64,000 nucleotides of DNA from G963662985 sp963662985 (GTDB lineage: Bacteria; Chloroflexota; Anaerolineae; Anaerolineales; UBA11579), in contig OY760067.1 of the NCBI GenBank assembly GCA_963662985.1, positions 1,426,001 to 1,490,000 of the forward strand. The letters run 5' to 3'. This document shows, one piece after another, positions 7,222 through 15,785 of this stretch. The position numbers and the translations under genes were made by a program. The notes under the pieces were generated by a model. The model worked only from the letters and a program-made list of their open reading frames with translations. It made no database searches and had not been told where the DNA came from. How positions within the stretch are numbered: the stretch's first letter is position 1; each line of letters begins with the position of its first letter.

Positions 7222-9855
7222 TTATTGGATTGGTTTCCCATAATAAGCATCCAAGTAAAGTTGTTTGATTTCAGCAATCAATGGATAGCGAGGATTCGCG
7301 CCCGTGCATTGGTCATCAAAGGCATTTTCAGATAGCTCATCCAAAACTTCCAAGAAATCTTTTTCTTTGATTCCATAGGCTTGAATGCTCTTTGGAATGT
7401 TCAATTCTTCTTTCAAAGTTTCGATTGCATCAATCAACGCTTTCACTTTATCTTCTTTGGTCTTGCCACCTAATTCCAGATAATTTGCAATCTTGGCATA
7501 GCGGCTGGCAGAAGAGGGGTGGTCGTATTGCGGGAATGCAGTCAACTTCGTCGGTGCATCATCAGCGTTATAACGGATCACATAACTGATGAGCAAAGCA
7601 TTTGCTACGCCATGTGGCACATTAAAAGCTGCCCCAAGTTTGTGTGCCATTGAGTGGCAGATGCCCAAGAATGCGTTGGCAAATGCCATCCCTGCCAAAG
7701 TAGACGCATTGTGAACACGTTCTCGTGCATAAGGATTGTCGGCACCTTCTTTATAAGCCGCAGGCAAATACTTGAACATTACCCGCAAACTTTCCAAAGC
7801 CAACCCATTTGTATAATCCGTGGCTAATACAGACACAAATGCTTCAATTGCATGCACAATTCCGTCAATCCCAGAAGCAGCGGTCAAACCTTTAGGCATA
7901 TTCAAAACTAATTCGCTATCGATAATTGCCATATCAGGCGTAATTGCATAATCTGCCAATGGATATTTCACATGTGTTTTTGCATCGGTCACCACAGAGA
8001 ACGGAGTCACTTCAGAGCCAGTCCCAGAGGTGGTCGGGATAGCTACGAAGTAAGCCTTGCGTCCCAATTCGGGGAATTCATAAATGCGTTTGCGAATATC
8101 CATGAAGCGCATTGCCATTCCGTCGAAGTCCATATTTGGATTTTCATAGAGCAACCACATCACTTTTGCGGCATCCATCGGAGAGCCACCGCCTAAAGCA
8201 ATAATCACATCCGGGTTGAAGTCACGCATTCGTGCCACACCTTCTTCCACCACTTCAAAAGTGGGGTCAGGGATCACATTGTGGAAAATCTCTACTTCAA
8301 TTTCCATCGGTTCCAAGATGGAAGTGATTCGATCTGTATATCCCAAGTCAAACAAGGGTTTATCGGTTACTAAGAAGGCGCGCTTCTTCCCTTTAAGTTC
8401 TTGTAATGCCACTGGCAAAGAACCATACTTATGATAGATTCGAGAAGGCACACGGAACCATTGCATGTTCTCGCGTCGTTCCGCAATTCGTTTGATGTTC
8501 AAAAGATGTTTCACGCCCACATTTTCACTCACAGCATTCCCTCCCCAGGAACCACAACCCAAAGTTAAAGAGGGTTCCAACATAAAGTTATATAGATCAC
8601 CGATTGCCCCTTGGGAAGCAGGCATATTCACCAACACACGTCCAGCATTCATCCGTTCCCCAAATTCCTTGATTCGTTCAGTATTCATCGGATCAGTAAA
8701 CAACAATGACGTATGTCCAATACCGCCTTCGTTAACGATTTGAGCGGTGTAATTTAAGCCTTGTTCGTAGCTAGAAAAGCGCAGCATTCCCAACACCGGA
8801 GAAAGTTTTTCGTGAATGAAAGGATCTTTTCGATCAGGAGAGTCACATTCACCAATTAAAATCTTCGTATTTTCGGGCACAGTCACATCGCCCATTGCAG
8901 CAATCTTGGCAGCGCTTTGCCCCACGATCGCAGCGTTCAATGATTGATCTCGCAAGATCACTTCATCAATGCGCTTCTTTTCTGCTTTGGTCAAAATATG
9001 CGCCCCAGCATCAGACAGCATTTGTTTCACTTTGTCATATACCGAATCTTGCACCACAATCACTTGTTCAGAGGCACACACCACTCCATTATCAAATGTC
9101 TTGGACATAATCACAGCATTGATTGCCATGCGCAAATCTGCGGTCTCATCAATCAAAGCAGGGGTGTTCCCTGGCCCCACACCAATTGCAGGTGTCCCAG
9201 AAGAATATGCAGCTTTCACCATCCCCGGACCACCGGTGGCCAAGATCAAAGAAATATCCTTGTGTTGCATCAAGCGATTCGAAAGATCTAAGCTTGGTTC
9301 TTCAATGCACGCAATGATGTTTTTTGGAGCCCCAGCTTCCACAGCTGCATCCAAAATAATCTTCGCTGCTTCAGCAGTGCTTTTCTTTGCATTGGGGTGT
9401 GGAGAAAAAATAATCCCATTACGAGTCTTCAAACTAATCAAAGATTTGAAAATCGTGGTCGAGGTGGGATTTGTGGTCGGGATAATTCCGGCAATCACAC
9501 CAATCGGTTCGGCAACTTTATAGATTCCATAAGAAGATTCGTGCTCCAAGATGCCCACGGTTTTTTCATCTTTATATTTGTTATAAATAAATTCAGAAGA
9601 AAAATGGTTCTTGATTACCTTGTCTTCCAAGATCCCCATTTTAGTTTCTTCCACAGCCATCTTGGCCAATCGGATTCGTGCTTCGTTTGCAGCGAGAGAA
9701 GCAGCACGGAAAATTTTGTCCACTTGGGCTTGGGTGTAGGTTGAAAATTCTTTTTGCGCCTTCACAACCTTAGCAACCATTGTTTCGAATTGATCTTCGA
9801 CGGAGGCGGTTGCATCAATTTTTGTTTTCTCAGACATTGTTTTTTCTGCCATCAT
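7222..9855 (-). CDS. adhE: Bifunctional acetaldehyde/alcohol dehydrogenase AdhE
   Basis: Converts acetyl-CoA to acetaldehyde and then ethanol, reoxidising two NADH, the main ethanol route of many fermenters. The N-terminal CoA-acylating aldehyde dehydrogenase half has the catalytic cysteine in NGVVCASEQVIV. A linker is followed by an iron-type alcohol dehydrogenase half with GGGSPMDAAK and the metal ligands in DGIVHAIEAF and HSMAHKLGAAFNVPHG. 877 residues is full length. The ATG at 9855 has AAGGAG 4 bp upstream. The long upstream region carries three promoters and four Rex-like operators, so NADH-responsive repression by the nearby Rex is expected. Confidence 0.97.
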   Translation of the reverse strand: MMAEKTMSEKTKIDATASVEDQFETMVAKVVKAQKEFSTYTQAQVDKIFRAASLAANEARIRLAKMAVEETKMGILEDKVIKNHFSSEFIYNKYKDEKTVGILEHESSYGIYKVAEPIGVIAGIIPTTNPTSTTIFKSLISLKTRNGIIFSPHPNAKKSTAEAAKIILDAAVEAGAPKNIIACIEEPSLDLSNRLMQHKDISLILATGGPGMVKAAYSSGTPAIGVGPGNTPALIDETADLRMAINAVIMSKTFDNGVVCASEQVIVVQDSVYDKVKQMLSDAGAHILTKAEKKRIDEVILRDQSLNAAIVGQSAAKIAAMGDVTVPENTKILIGECDSPDRKDPFIHEKLSPVLGMLRFSSYEQGLNYTAQIVNEGGIGHTSLLFTDPMNTERIKEFGERMNAGRVLVNMPASQGAIGDLYNFMLEPSLTLGCGSWGGNAVSENVGVKHLLNIKRIAERRENMQWFRVPSRIYHKYGSLPVALQELKGKKRAFLVTDKPLFDLGYTDRITSILEPMEIEVEIFHNVIPDPTFEVVEEGVARMRDFNPDVIIALGGGSPMDAAKVMWLLYENPNMDFDGMAMRFMDIRKRIYEFPELGRKAYFVAIPTTSGTGSEVTPFSVVTDAKTHVKYPLADYAITPDMAIIDSELVLNMPKGLTAASGIDGIVHAIEAFVSVLATDYTNGLALESLRVMFKYLPAAYKEGADNPYARERVHNASTLAGMAFANAFLGICHSMAHKLGAAFNVPHGVANALLISYVIRYNADDAPTKLTAFPQYDHPSSASRYAKIANYLELGGKTKEDKVKALIDAIETLKEELNIPKSIQAYGIKEKDFLEVLDELSENAFDDQCTGANPRYPLIAEIKQLYLDAYYGKPIQ

Positions 9856-9880
9856 ACAACTCCTTTATGAATGAATAAGA

Positions 9881-9898
9881 CTGTTATTTAATTCACAA
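9881..9898 (-). promoter_or_regulatory. Rex-like operator, adhE-proximal (imperfect)
   Basis: On the minus strand TTGTGAATTAAATAACAG, one mismatch from the TTGTGA-N6-TAACAA form seen at rex. It has no clear promoter around it and lies 26 bp before the adhE start. Confidence 0.5.
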
Positions 9899-9939
9899 TC
9901 TAAGGATAAAAAAATAAGTTGAATAATTCCTGTTTTTGA

Positions 9940-9957
9940 TTGTGATTATTTTCACAA
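9940..9957 (-). promoter_or_regulatory. Rex operator 2 of adhE
   Basis: TTGTGATTATTTTCACAA, perfect 6-bp inverted half-sites around 6 bp, matching the Rex consensus. It begins 3 bp downstream of the -10 box of the promoter at 9961-9989. Confidence 0.8.
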
Positions 9958-9960
9958 ATA

Positions 9961-9989
9961 AATATACCAAGAGGTGAGGATAAAATCAA
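9961..9989 (-). promoter_or_regulatory. adhE promoter P1
   Basis: Minus strand TTGATT (9989-9984), 17-bp spacer, TATATT (9966-9961). A Rex operator immediately follows the -10 box. Confidence 0.55.
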
Positions 9990-9994
9990 GTGAT

Positions 9995-10012
9995 TTGTGA
10001 TAAATTTCACAA
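9995..10012 (-). promoter_or_regulatory. Rex operator 3 of adhE
   Basis: TTGTGATAAATTTCACAA, perfect inverted half-sites. Its centre is 55 bp from that of the 9940 operator, and it directly abuts the -10 box of the promoter at 10013-10041. Confidence 0.8.
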
Positions 10013-10041
10013 ATAAAAGATGAGAGTTTTCTAAACTTCAA
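10013..10041 (-). promoter_or_regulatory. adhE promoter P2
   Basis: Minus strand TTGAAG (10041-10036), 17-bp spacer, TTTTAT (10018-10013). The -10 is weak, but the operator placement repeats that of P1 and P3. Confidence 0.4.
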
Positions 10042-10118
10042 AATAGCCTAAAAAAACATCATGGGAGTAAAAAAGATGGGAAAAATCTGGAAAATAGAGA
10101 AAAAAAAGAAATAAGGAG

Positions 10119-10156
10119 TTTTGTTCCGCCTTAGCTTGCACCAAAGCGGAACAAAA
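10119..10156 (-). other. Stem-loop in the adhE leader
   Basis: Perfect 11-bp inverted repeat TTTTGTTCCGC/GCGGAACAAAA around a 16-nt loop. No T-tract follows on either strand, so it is not a standard terminator. It would lie in the leader of transcripts starting at P3. Confidence 0.6.
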
Positions 10157-10245
10157 AAGGAAAACTTGAGTGTACGCACTTTCATGAATTATGAAGGATT
10201 CCTATTGACCAGATAGGGTGTTAGATTTGTGAAAGTGTCTTTTCC

Positions 10246-10263
10246 TCGTTACTTATTTCACAA
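10246..10263 (-). promoter_or_regulatory. Rex-like operator 4 of adhE (imperfect)
   Basis: Minus strand TTGTGAAATAAGTAACGA, one mismatch from the TTGTGA-N6-TAACAA form at rex. It starts 2 bp downstream of the -10 box of the distal promoter at 10266-10294. Confidence 0.6.
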
Positions 10264-10265
10264 TC

Positions 10266-10294
10266 TTTATACACTATTTCAATAAATACGTCAA
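10266..10294 (-). promoter_or_regulatory. adhE promoter P3 (distal)
   Basis: Minus strand TTGACG (10294-10289), 17-bp spacer, TATAAA (10271-10266). It is the best-scoring of the three promoters and would give a leader of about 400 nt. Confidence 0.65.
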
Positions 10295-10362
10295 TACTGA
10301 AAAAATAAAAGGATGTTTTTGTCAAATTTATGAATATAATTTGAAATCTAATTGATTCTAAT

Positions 10363-10893
10363 TTATTTTTGTGCTTTTTTTAGATTATATTTTTTCAACA
10401 ATTTATTAACATATTTTCTAGTAAGCTTGATTTGATTATCTTCTATGGTTTTTATTTCTTGATTAACTGTATTTTGATCTAATTTATAAAGCATTAAATA
10501 TTCTTTCAGGCAATTTAATTGAACATCAAAATCCGAATCTTTTTTGATAGATATAAGAAAAATTTTATCTGGATAATCTAAATGTGATGAAAGAACAAAA
10601 GAAGCGGATAAACGTAAAAATGGGGATGTATCTTTCAGTAATATATGCTTTACCTTATTAAGAACTCTTTCTACAAGAGGAAAATAATGATAACCAATTT
10701 GTCGTAAACAATGTTCTCTCCATAATTCATGTTCATCTTCTAAGCCTTTTTCAAAAATATCAAAAGCTTCCATATTATTTTCATGAGCTAAATCCATGGC
10801 AAAAAGATAAACTTCTTTTGGGATTTTTAAATGTTTTTTATTTTTTTTATTATTCCATTGAATTAAAACATCGATTTTTTTACTACTTTCCAT
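10363..10893 (-). CDS. Hypothetical alpha-solenoid (HEAT-like) protein
   Basis: I do not recognise this 176-residue protein as a named family. It is cytoplasmic by appearance (no signal or membrane segment), Lys-rich and helical. Residues 35-125 show two or three helical pairs of HEAT-like character, such as AFDIFEKGLEDEHELWREHCLRQ followed by SPFLRLSASFVLSSHLDYP. Base composition is markedly more AT-rich than its neighbours, which hints at recent acquisition or weak selection. It lies between the adhE promoter region and the phosphatase gene, on the same strand, with no shared operon signal. Confidence 0.6.
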   Translation of the reverse strand: MESSKKIDVLIQWNNKKNKKHLKIPKEVYLFAMDLAHENNMEAFDIFEKGLEDEHELWREHCLRQIGYHYFPLVERVLNKVKHILLKDTSPFLRLSASFVLSSHLDYPDKIFLISIKKDSDFDVQLNCLKEYLMLYKLDQNTVNQEIKTIEDNQIKLTRKYVNKLLKKYNLKKAQK

Positions 10894-10949
10894 ATCTATG
10901 ACACCCTAAGCTTTTTAAGTATATCGAAAATATAAACTTCTAGAGTAAT

Positions 10950-12113
10950 TTAAATGTATTGGATTCTAACATTCTTGTTCAAAGAGCGTAAATATTCCAC
11001 CATCTTTTCAACTAAATTGCGCCGTATAGACACACTCAATGGCAAACTCGGGTTTTGATAAAAAGCATTAATCGCTTGTCCCACCACAAAAGTGATGTCA
11101 TCTGCCACCAAAAGCTCCAATGCCAAAAGCATCGCCCCATCCTTATCAATATACAAATAAGAATAATCGCCTTCCACTTGCACCATCAACTCATAGGCTT
11201 TATTGAGCGTCAAAACCCCTTCCGTAACGAGATCAACACCCTCCAACTCAAAGTAGGGAGGGATGTCATGTTTGATGCTCTCTTTGTGAATCACAATCTC
11301 TTTTTTCAAAAAGCGTGCCACAATATCCCCCGTAGTTCCCCCGCACACAATCTTTCGACCAGAGAAATTCACCAATTGGGCAGCAATTCGTTCATCTTCA
11401 TCTTTATCAATTGGAGGTCCTGTGAACACCATCGCCTCTCGTCTAGGGCGAAAAAACACGCCTGCCATCGAAGCGTCATCTCCCGGCTCATTTGCATAAA
11501 GAGCGTCTGTTTGCGTTAAAACACCGCGCACCACTTTTTCGGCATTCAAGGTTTTTGGAGTGATTAATGTATTCGCCATATAATCAATGATCTGCCCACG
11601 GCCCCAATTCGGGTTATGACGAGCCCCCAATCCTGCATACCAAACCCCATCACTGATAATCGCCATATAATCATCTACTTGGGCTACACCTTTGCAATAT
11701 TTAATTTTATTGCCTGAGATAGTTTGCTCGGTGCAATGCAGATCACAGCGCTGTTTATTTCGAATAAAGATCGGATCCGGATTATCAAAATTAAACACTT
11801 CAAACATCATTGTCTGATTATCAATACTAATAATTGTGAAAGTAGCATAGGCAATTTTACGTACTTGGCAAGTGGGCAAAGTTTCGATCACTGTCTCGAT
11901 CACATCCTTTAAAGCAATATTTTCTTTCAACATCGTGATGATAATGCTCGTCGTTAGCGTTGCTAAAATATTCGCTTTTACTCCACTCCCTAATCCATCA
12001 GAAAGTACTACATACGTCTTTTCATCTGTACGCAACACTCGCCATTGATCCCCGCACAGCTCTTCCCCACTTTTATTCAATCCAGCGCAAAAAACATCCG
12101 CAAACAAAGCCAT
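10950..12113 (-). CDS. SpoIIE/PP2C-family serine phosphatase
   Basis: Protein phosphatase of the PPM/SpoIIE type, 387 residues. The metal-binding aspartates are visible in GDQWRV, VLSDGLGSGVKAN, AIISDGVWYAGLG and GDDASMAGVFF. The region after about residue 230 is a separate domain with GGTTGDIVARFL, of unknown role. It starts in a TGATG overlap with the upstream PAS gene, so the two are translationally coupled. This rex, PAS protein, PP2C order is known beside [FeFe]-hydrogenase genes in anaerobes, but no hydrogenase gene lies in this window. A role in redox signalling is inferred from context only. Confidence 0.85.
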   Translation of the reverse strand: MALFADVFCAGLNKSGEELCGDQWRVLRTDEKTYVVLSDGLGSGVKANILATLTTSIIITMLKENIALKDVIETVIETLPTCQVRKIAYATFTIISIDNQTMMFEVFNFDNPDPIFIRNKQRCDLHCTEQTISGNKIKYCKGVAQVDDYMAIISDGVWYAGLGARHNPNWGRGQIIDYMANTLITPKTLNAEKVVRGVLTQTDALYANEPGDDASMAGVFFRPRREAMVFTGPPIDKDEDERIAAQLVNFSGRKIVCGGTTGDIVARFLKKEIVIHKESIKHDIPPYFELEGVDLVTEGVLTLNKAYELMVQVEGDYSYLYIDKDGAMLLALELLVADDITFVVGQAINAFYQNPSLPLSVSIRRNLVEKMVEYLRSLNKNVRIQYI

Positions 12114-12613
12114 CAGGAAGCATCCTCATTCAATAATGCCTGCACTTGCAGCAAAGAGGCCTTTGTCTCTGCAGTTGTTTCTCCCAACAATCCAGCAATC
12201 TCTTGTGCAGTCTTCATTTGTTTATTGATCACTTGCTCCACTTTAGCCAAAGATAATTTTTTCAATTCATTCATTTCTTGGCGTTGTTGTTCTTCTTGAG
12301 AATAATCTACCAAAATGCAAGCGATTAATTTTTCTTGTGGCAAAGGAAAAATCACATTGCGCACAAACAAATTGAGGGCAGGGTAGTGATTTTCTACCCC
12401 TTTGATCACACTTTTAGTCTCCCAAGCATGCAAAAACTGATCGCCAATGCACATGATTTCTCGCACATCTCTACCGATCAAATCATCATCTTCTGTTTGA
12501 AAAAAGGTACAAAAAGCTGGATTGACCACAACGATTTTCAAATCCAAGTTCACGGCCACTAAACCGTTTGGGTCATAGTCCCATAATTTCTGCCATAAAG
12601 ATGCGCTTTTCAT
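12113..12613 (-). CDS. PAS-domain sensor protein
   Basis: 166-residue soluble protein with one PAS domain at about residues 10-115, seen from NGLVAVNLDLKIVVVNPAFCTFFQ and DLIGRDVREIM. A coiled helix around residues 115-150 leads into a short C-terminal tail. A cysteine pair (Cys51, Cys98 region) is present, but I cannot show cofactor binding. There is no output domain, so it probably signals to the coupled phosphatase whose start overlaps its stop. It lies 42 bp downstream of rex in the same direction and may be part of the rex operon. Confidence 0.82.
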   Translation of the reverse strand: MKSASLWQKLWDYDPNGLVAVNLDLKIVVVNPAFCTFFQTEDDDLIGRDVREIMCIGDQFLHAWETKSVIKGVENHYPALNLFVRNVIFPLPQEKLIACILVDYSQEEQQRQEMNELKKLSLAKVEQVINKQMKTAQEIAGLLGETTAETKASLLQVQALLNEDAS

Positions 12614-12654
12614 ATGCTAATACTCCAGTTTTTAATTAAACCAAAATGTTTGAT

Positions 12655-13308
12655 CTACTCAAACTTTTCGTTGATCACTTTCATAGATTCAACATAATGT
12701 GATAACACCATAATTCCCATACTCAAATCTTCATTGCGCACCATCACATCCTCCGGCACCTTTACCATCGTTGGAGTAAAATTCCAAATTGCCTTACAGC
12801 CGCCTTGTATCAAAAGATCAGCCATTTCTTGCGCAGTTTCCTCTGGTGTCGTAATGATCCCGATTTTCAATTTCATTCGCCGCACTAAGTTACTGATCTT
12901 ATCAATTGGCATGATTGGAATATCCCCAATCTTTTCTCCCACTTTGTCTGGGTCATTATCAAAAGCCACCACAATTTGAATCCCGCTTTTCTCAAATCCT
13001 GGATAAAGTGCCAAAGCCTTTCCCAAATTCCCTGCGCCTACAATCACCGCATCCTTAGATTTTAGTAATCCCAAAGTGTCTTCCAAACAATTCGCCAAAG
13101 ATAAAATCGAATACCCGATTCCTGCTTGGCCTTGTTCCGGAAGAAACGCTAGGTCTTTGCGTACGTTTTGTGGAGAAACTTTAGCTCTTCGTCCAATTTC
13201 AGCAGAGGAGATAAATTCTTCGTGATGTTCAAGTGCATTTTTCAAAATGCGATAATAAATAGGTAATCGTTGTAAGCTCGGTTTAGGAATCGCTTTTGGG
13301 GTGGTCAT
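12655..13308 (-). CDS. rex: Redox-sensing transcriptional repressor Rex
   Basis: Homodimeric repressor that leaves DNA when NADH is high. The N-terminal winged helix (IPKPSLQRLPIYYRIL, SSAEIGRRAKVSPQNVRKDLAFL) is typical, followed by a Rossmann fold with VIVGAGNLGKALALYPGF and VAFDNDPDKVG. I chose ATG 13308 (217 residues, the family size). A longer frame to 13386 would run over its own operator and promoter. A match to the Rex consensus lies 30 bp upstream, so autoregulation is likely, and the same motif occurs four times before adhE. Confidence 0.96.
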   Translation of the reverse strand: MTTPKAIPKPSLQRLPIYYRILKNALEHHEEFISSAEIGRRAKVSPQNVRKDLAFLPEQGQAGIGYSILSLANCLEDTLGLLKSKDAVIVGAGNLGKALALYPGFEKSGIQIVVAFDNDPDKVGEKIGDIPIMPIDKISNLVRRMKLKIGIITTPEETAQEMADLLIQGGCKAIWNFTPTMVKVPEDVMVRNEDLSMGIMVLSHYVESMKVINEKFE

Positions 13309-13337
13309 CTCCAATATCTCCTTCAAAACGCAATCAT

Positions 13338-13355
13338 TTGTTATCAATTTCACAA
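13338..13355 (-). promoter_or_regulatory. Rex operator at the rex promoter
   Basis: Minus strand TTGTGAAATTGATAACAA, a full Rex-type site starting 2 bp after the -10 box, indicating autorepression. Confidence 0.8.
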
Positions 13356-13357
13356 TG

Positions 13358-13386
13358 ATTGTATAAGTTTCTAAAAGTAATGTCAA
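13358..13386 (-). promoter_or_regulatory. rex promoter
   Basis: Minus strand TTGACA (13386-13381), 17-bp spacer, TACAAT (13363-13358), directly followed by the Rex operator. Confidence 0.75.
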
Positions 13387-13396
13387 GTTTGGTGAT

Positions 13397-13427
13397 AAAA
13401 AAAAGAGTGTTGTAACAACAACACTCT
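13397..13427 (-). terminator. Terminator after the MFS-HEAT gene
   Basis: Stem AGAGTGTTGT/ACAACACTCT with a 4-nt loop, followed on the minus strand by about eight Ts. It isolates the upstream transporter from the rex promoter. Confidence 0.85.
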
Positions 13428-13454
13428 CTAATATAATAATTTGAAATAGGACAA

Positions 13455-15743
13455 TCAGACATCAATCCCCGGATGTTTTCGTTCTCGATCCAACGTATCG
13501 ATTACTGTCATCGACAAAATAAAGAATTCAGGTCGAGCTAATCCTTGTTTTTCCATATTCTCTAAAATTGCTTCAATCATCCAATGTAAATAATCTGGGA
13601 TCTCTAATTGATTGATTTTTTCCAGCAAAGTTGCCCAAATCTGGAGCCCTTTGTTATATTCACCTTTTGCCATATACTTTTCACAAGAATCCAGCACTTC
13701 ATCCACATTTAATGTCGACAATAATTTGCGTATAGTTTTCTTGCGATCACCGATTGCCGCGGCCAAAGTCGTTTCCATATCGATTTTGATTTCTCGCAAC
13801 ATCCGAATATATTCGCGGTCATCTCCCACACTGCGCGCCAAAGCCAACCCCACTTCATTGCGCAAATAGCCATCTTGAATATCGTTCAGCAACTCGATCG
13901 TTTTTGGTACAGCTTCTTTCACCTTCAACTTCCCCAATGCTGAAGCATAAGCAATTCGCATCCCGATATCAGAATCTTTATCCATTTGTTCCATGAAATA
14001 ATCTTTAGAACCAATATCATCCACCATCGAAAGGGAACGTGCTGCATGAGCACGTACTGAGCGATAATTAGATCCATACATACTTTTGCGTAGTGCGTTT
14101 TTAGCTTCCTTGCTATCAGCTTTACTTAATGCCCATGCTGCCACCACGCTTAAAGCGGGTTCTCCACGTTCTAACACATTTGCTAATGCCTTCGTCAAAC
14201 GCGGATCCTCTCCATGGTGGGCGATCGAGATGATGGCTTCAAAGCGCACATAAAATCGTGGATCAGCTAATGCGATTAACAACTCATCCACAGTTAAAGG
14301 ACTTTTTGATTGGCCTAGTTGTTCAGTGATATTAATTGCCGTGTTCTCATCATTTGCCCGATGGAAGCGGATTAAGGAGTTGAATGCCATAAATGGACGC
14401 CCATGAATGAACATACTCACAAATTCTCCCACAGAAACACCTTCATCAATTCGCACAAATTGCATCACCAAAAAAGCAAAAATAGGCAAAGCAAATGAGA
14501 TTACAAATAAAATAAAATAACTATCAATCGGACGGCCCAACAAAGAACCAGAGACGTTTTGAGTCAGGTCAATCAAACGACCACCCATCACCTTACTAAT
14601 CCCCCATGTGATGCCACCTAATGCGCTCCAAATTGCTAAATAGGACGTTCTGCTTTTCATTGGAATCATATTGACATTGAGTTGACGTCCTTGGCCAATC
14701 ACCCATCCCATAGATGCAATCCCAGCATAAAAAGAAACAAGCAATGCTAAAAGTAAACTGTAGCTAGAATGATGAGGCAAAAAGAAATAGAAAATTGGCA
14801 ATAAGATATAGAGGAATGCCCCAGATTGCAACACCGGTTTACTACCATAACGGTCCGCTGCCCACCCCCAAATATAGCTTGATAACACAGCGCCTAAGGT
14901 GGTTGCAGAGGTCATATACACCACTTGCCCTGTCGTTAATCCCACATTATCCAACATATACAAAGAGATAAAAGACTCCATCGGCGAGGTAGCCAATGTC
15001 ATCAAAGAAACACCTAAGATGAACATCAAGTAATTTCGATCTTTCAATGGAATGTTCAATCCAGTGAATACTCGTTTATGTTCTGTCTTTGAAATAATCG
15101 GCTTTCCGCCTGGCACAAAGGTCGCCATCACAATCGTAACAACCCCAAAAAAGATTGCCACACCAAAGATCATCATAAAAATCCGCATCTCTGTATTTTT
15201 ATTTAATACATACCCTGCGATCGTTAGCACTAAGAACCCTGTCACGCTATTGATGATATTGTTCATCGCCGTATATTTGCCACGGATATTCGCGGGCACA
15301 TATTCTTGGCTCCATGGGTTCCAACCAGCCAAAGTGAAGGTGCGGAATAAAGCAAAGATTCCCACCATCACAGTGATTGTGATCCATAAAATAGCACTCC
15401 CAAAATAGTTCAAGACCCAAGGGATCAATAACAATCCAGTCGATAGGGTTACTCGAATTGTGTTCCCCACTAAAAATGCGCGTTTAGGGCCGATCTTTTC
15501 CACCGTAGGCGTGAAGAAAGGAGTGAAGATCCCAGTCACATGTACTAAACCCAGCAATAAACCGATTCTTGTATTAGAAAATCCTAGTTCAGATAAGAAC
15601 AAAACAAAGATACTGCTGAAAAAGGTCAGTATTGCATAGTTATTATTTGCAGCTGAGAATGCTAATGCAAAGGGAATCCCTTTACGTTTTTCAATAGTCG
15701 TAATTTCTTCAGATAATAATTCATCGAATGGTTTTTCAGTCAT
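13455..15743 (-). CDS. MFS transporter fused to C-terminal HEAT repeats
   Basis: 762-residue protein. Residues 25 to about 440 have about twelve hydrophobic segments and a central MFS-like loop (SYIWGWAADRYGSKPVLQSG), so it is a major-facilitator permease of unknown substrate. Residues 470-700 are soluble, with repeated helical pairs typical of HEAT repeats: LLIALADPRFYVRFEAIISIAHHGEDPRL, then LERGEPALSVVAAWALSKADS, then RSVRAHAARSLSMVDD. The final 60 residues are helical. MFS-HEAT fusions are uncommon; the solenoid may bind a cytoplasmic partner or gate transport. It is a single-gene transcript closed by a terminator. Confidence 0.85.
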   Translation of the reverse strand: MTEKPFDELLSEEITTIEKRKGIPFALAFSAANNNYAILTFFSSIFVLFLSELGFSNTRIGLLLGLVHVTGIFTPFFTPTVEKIGPKRAFLVGNTIRVTLSTGLLLIPWVLNYFGSAILWITITVMVGIFALFRTFTLAGWNPWSQEYVPANIRGKYTAMNNIINSVTGFLVLTIAGYVLNKNTEMRIFMMIFGVAIFFGVVTIVMATFVPGGKPIISKTEHKRVFTGLNIPLKDRNYLMFILGVSLMTLATSPMESFISLYMLDNVGLTTGQVVYMTSATTLGAVLSSYIWGWAADRYGSKPVLQSGAFLYILLPIFYFFLPHHSSYSLLLALLVSFYAGIASMGWVIGQGRQLNVNMIPMKSRTSYLAIWSALGGITWGISKVMGGRLIDLTQNVSGSLLGRPIDSYFILFVISFALPIFAFLVMQFVRIDEGVSVGEFVSMFIHGRPFMAFNSLIRFHRANDENTAINITEQLGQSKSPLTVDELLIALADPRFYVRFEAIISIAHHGEDPRLTKALANVLERGEPALSVVAAWALSKADSKEAKNALRKSMYGSNYRSVRAHAARSLSMVDDIGSKDYFMEQMDKDSDIGMRIAYASALGKLKVKEAVPKTIELLNDIQDGYLRNEVGLALARSVGDDREYIRMLREIKIDMETTLAAAIGDRKKTIRKLLSTLNVDEVLDSCEKYMAKGEYNKGLQIWATLLEKINQLEIPDYLHWMIEAILENMEKQGLARPEFFILSMTVIDTLDRERKHPGIDV

Positions 15744-15785
15744 ATACGATTCCTAAATTAAATTTGCTGCATTTTCTATAACAAT

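Noticed and set aside
10119..10156. A terminator upstream of adhE.
   Set aside because: Neither strand has a T-tract after the stem.
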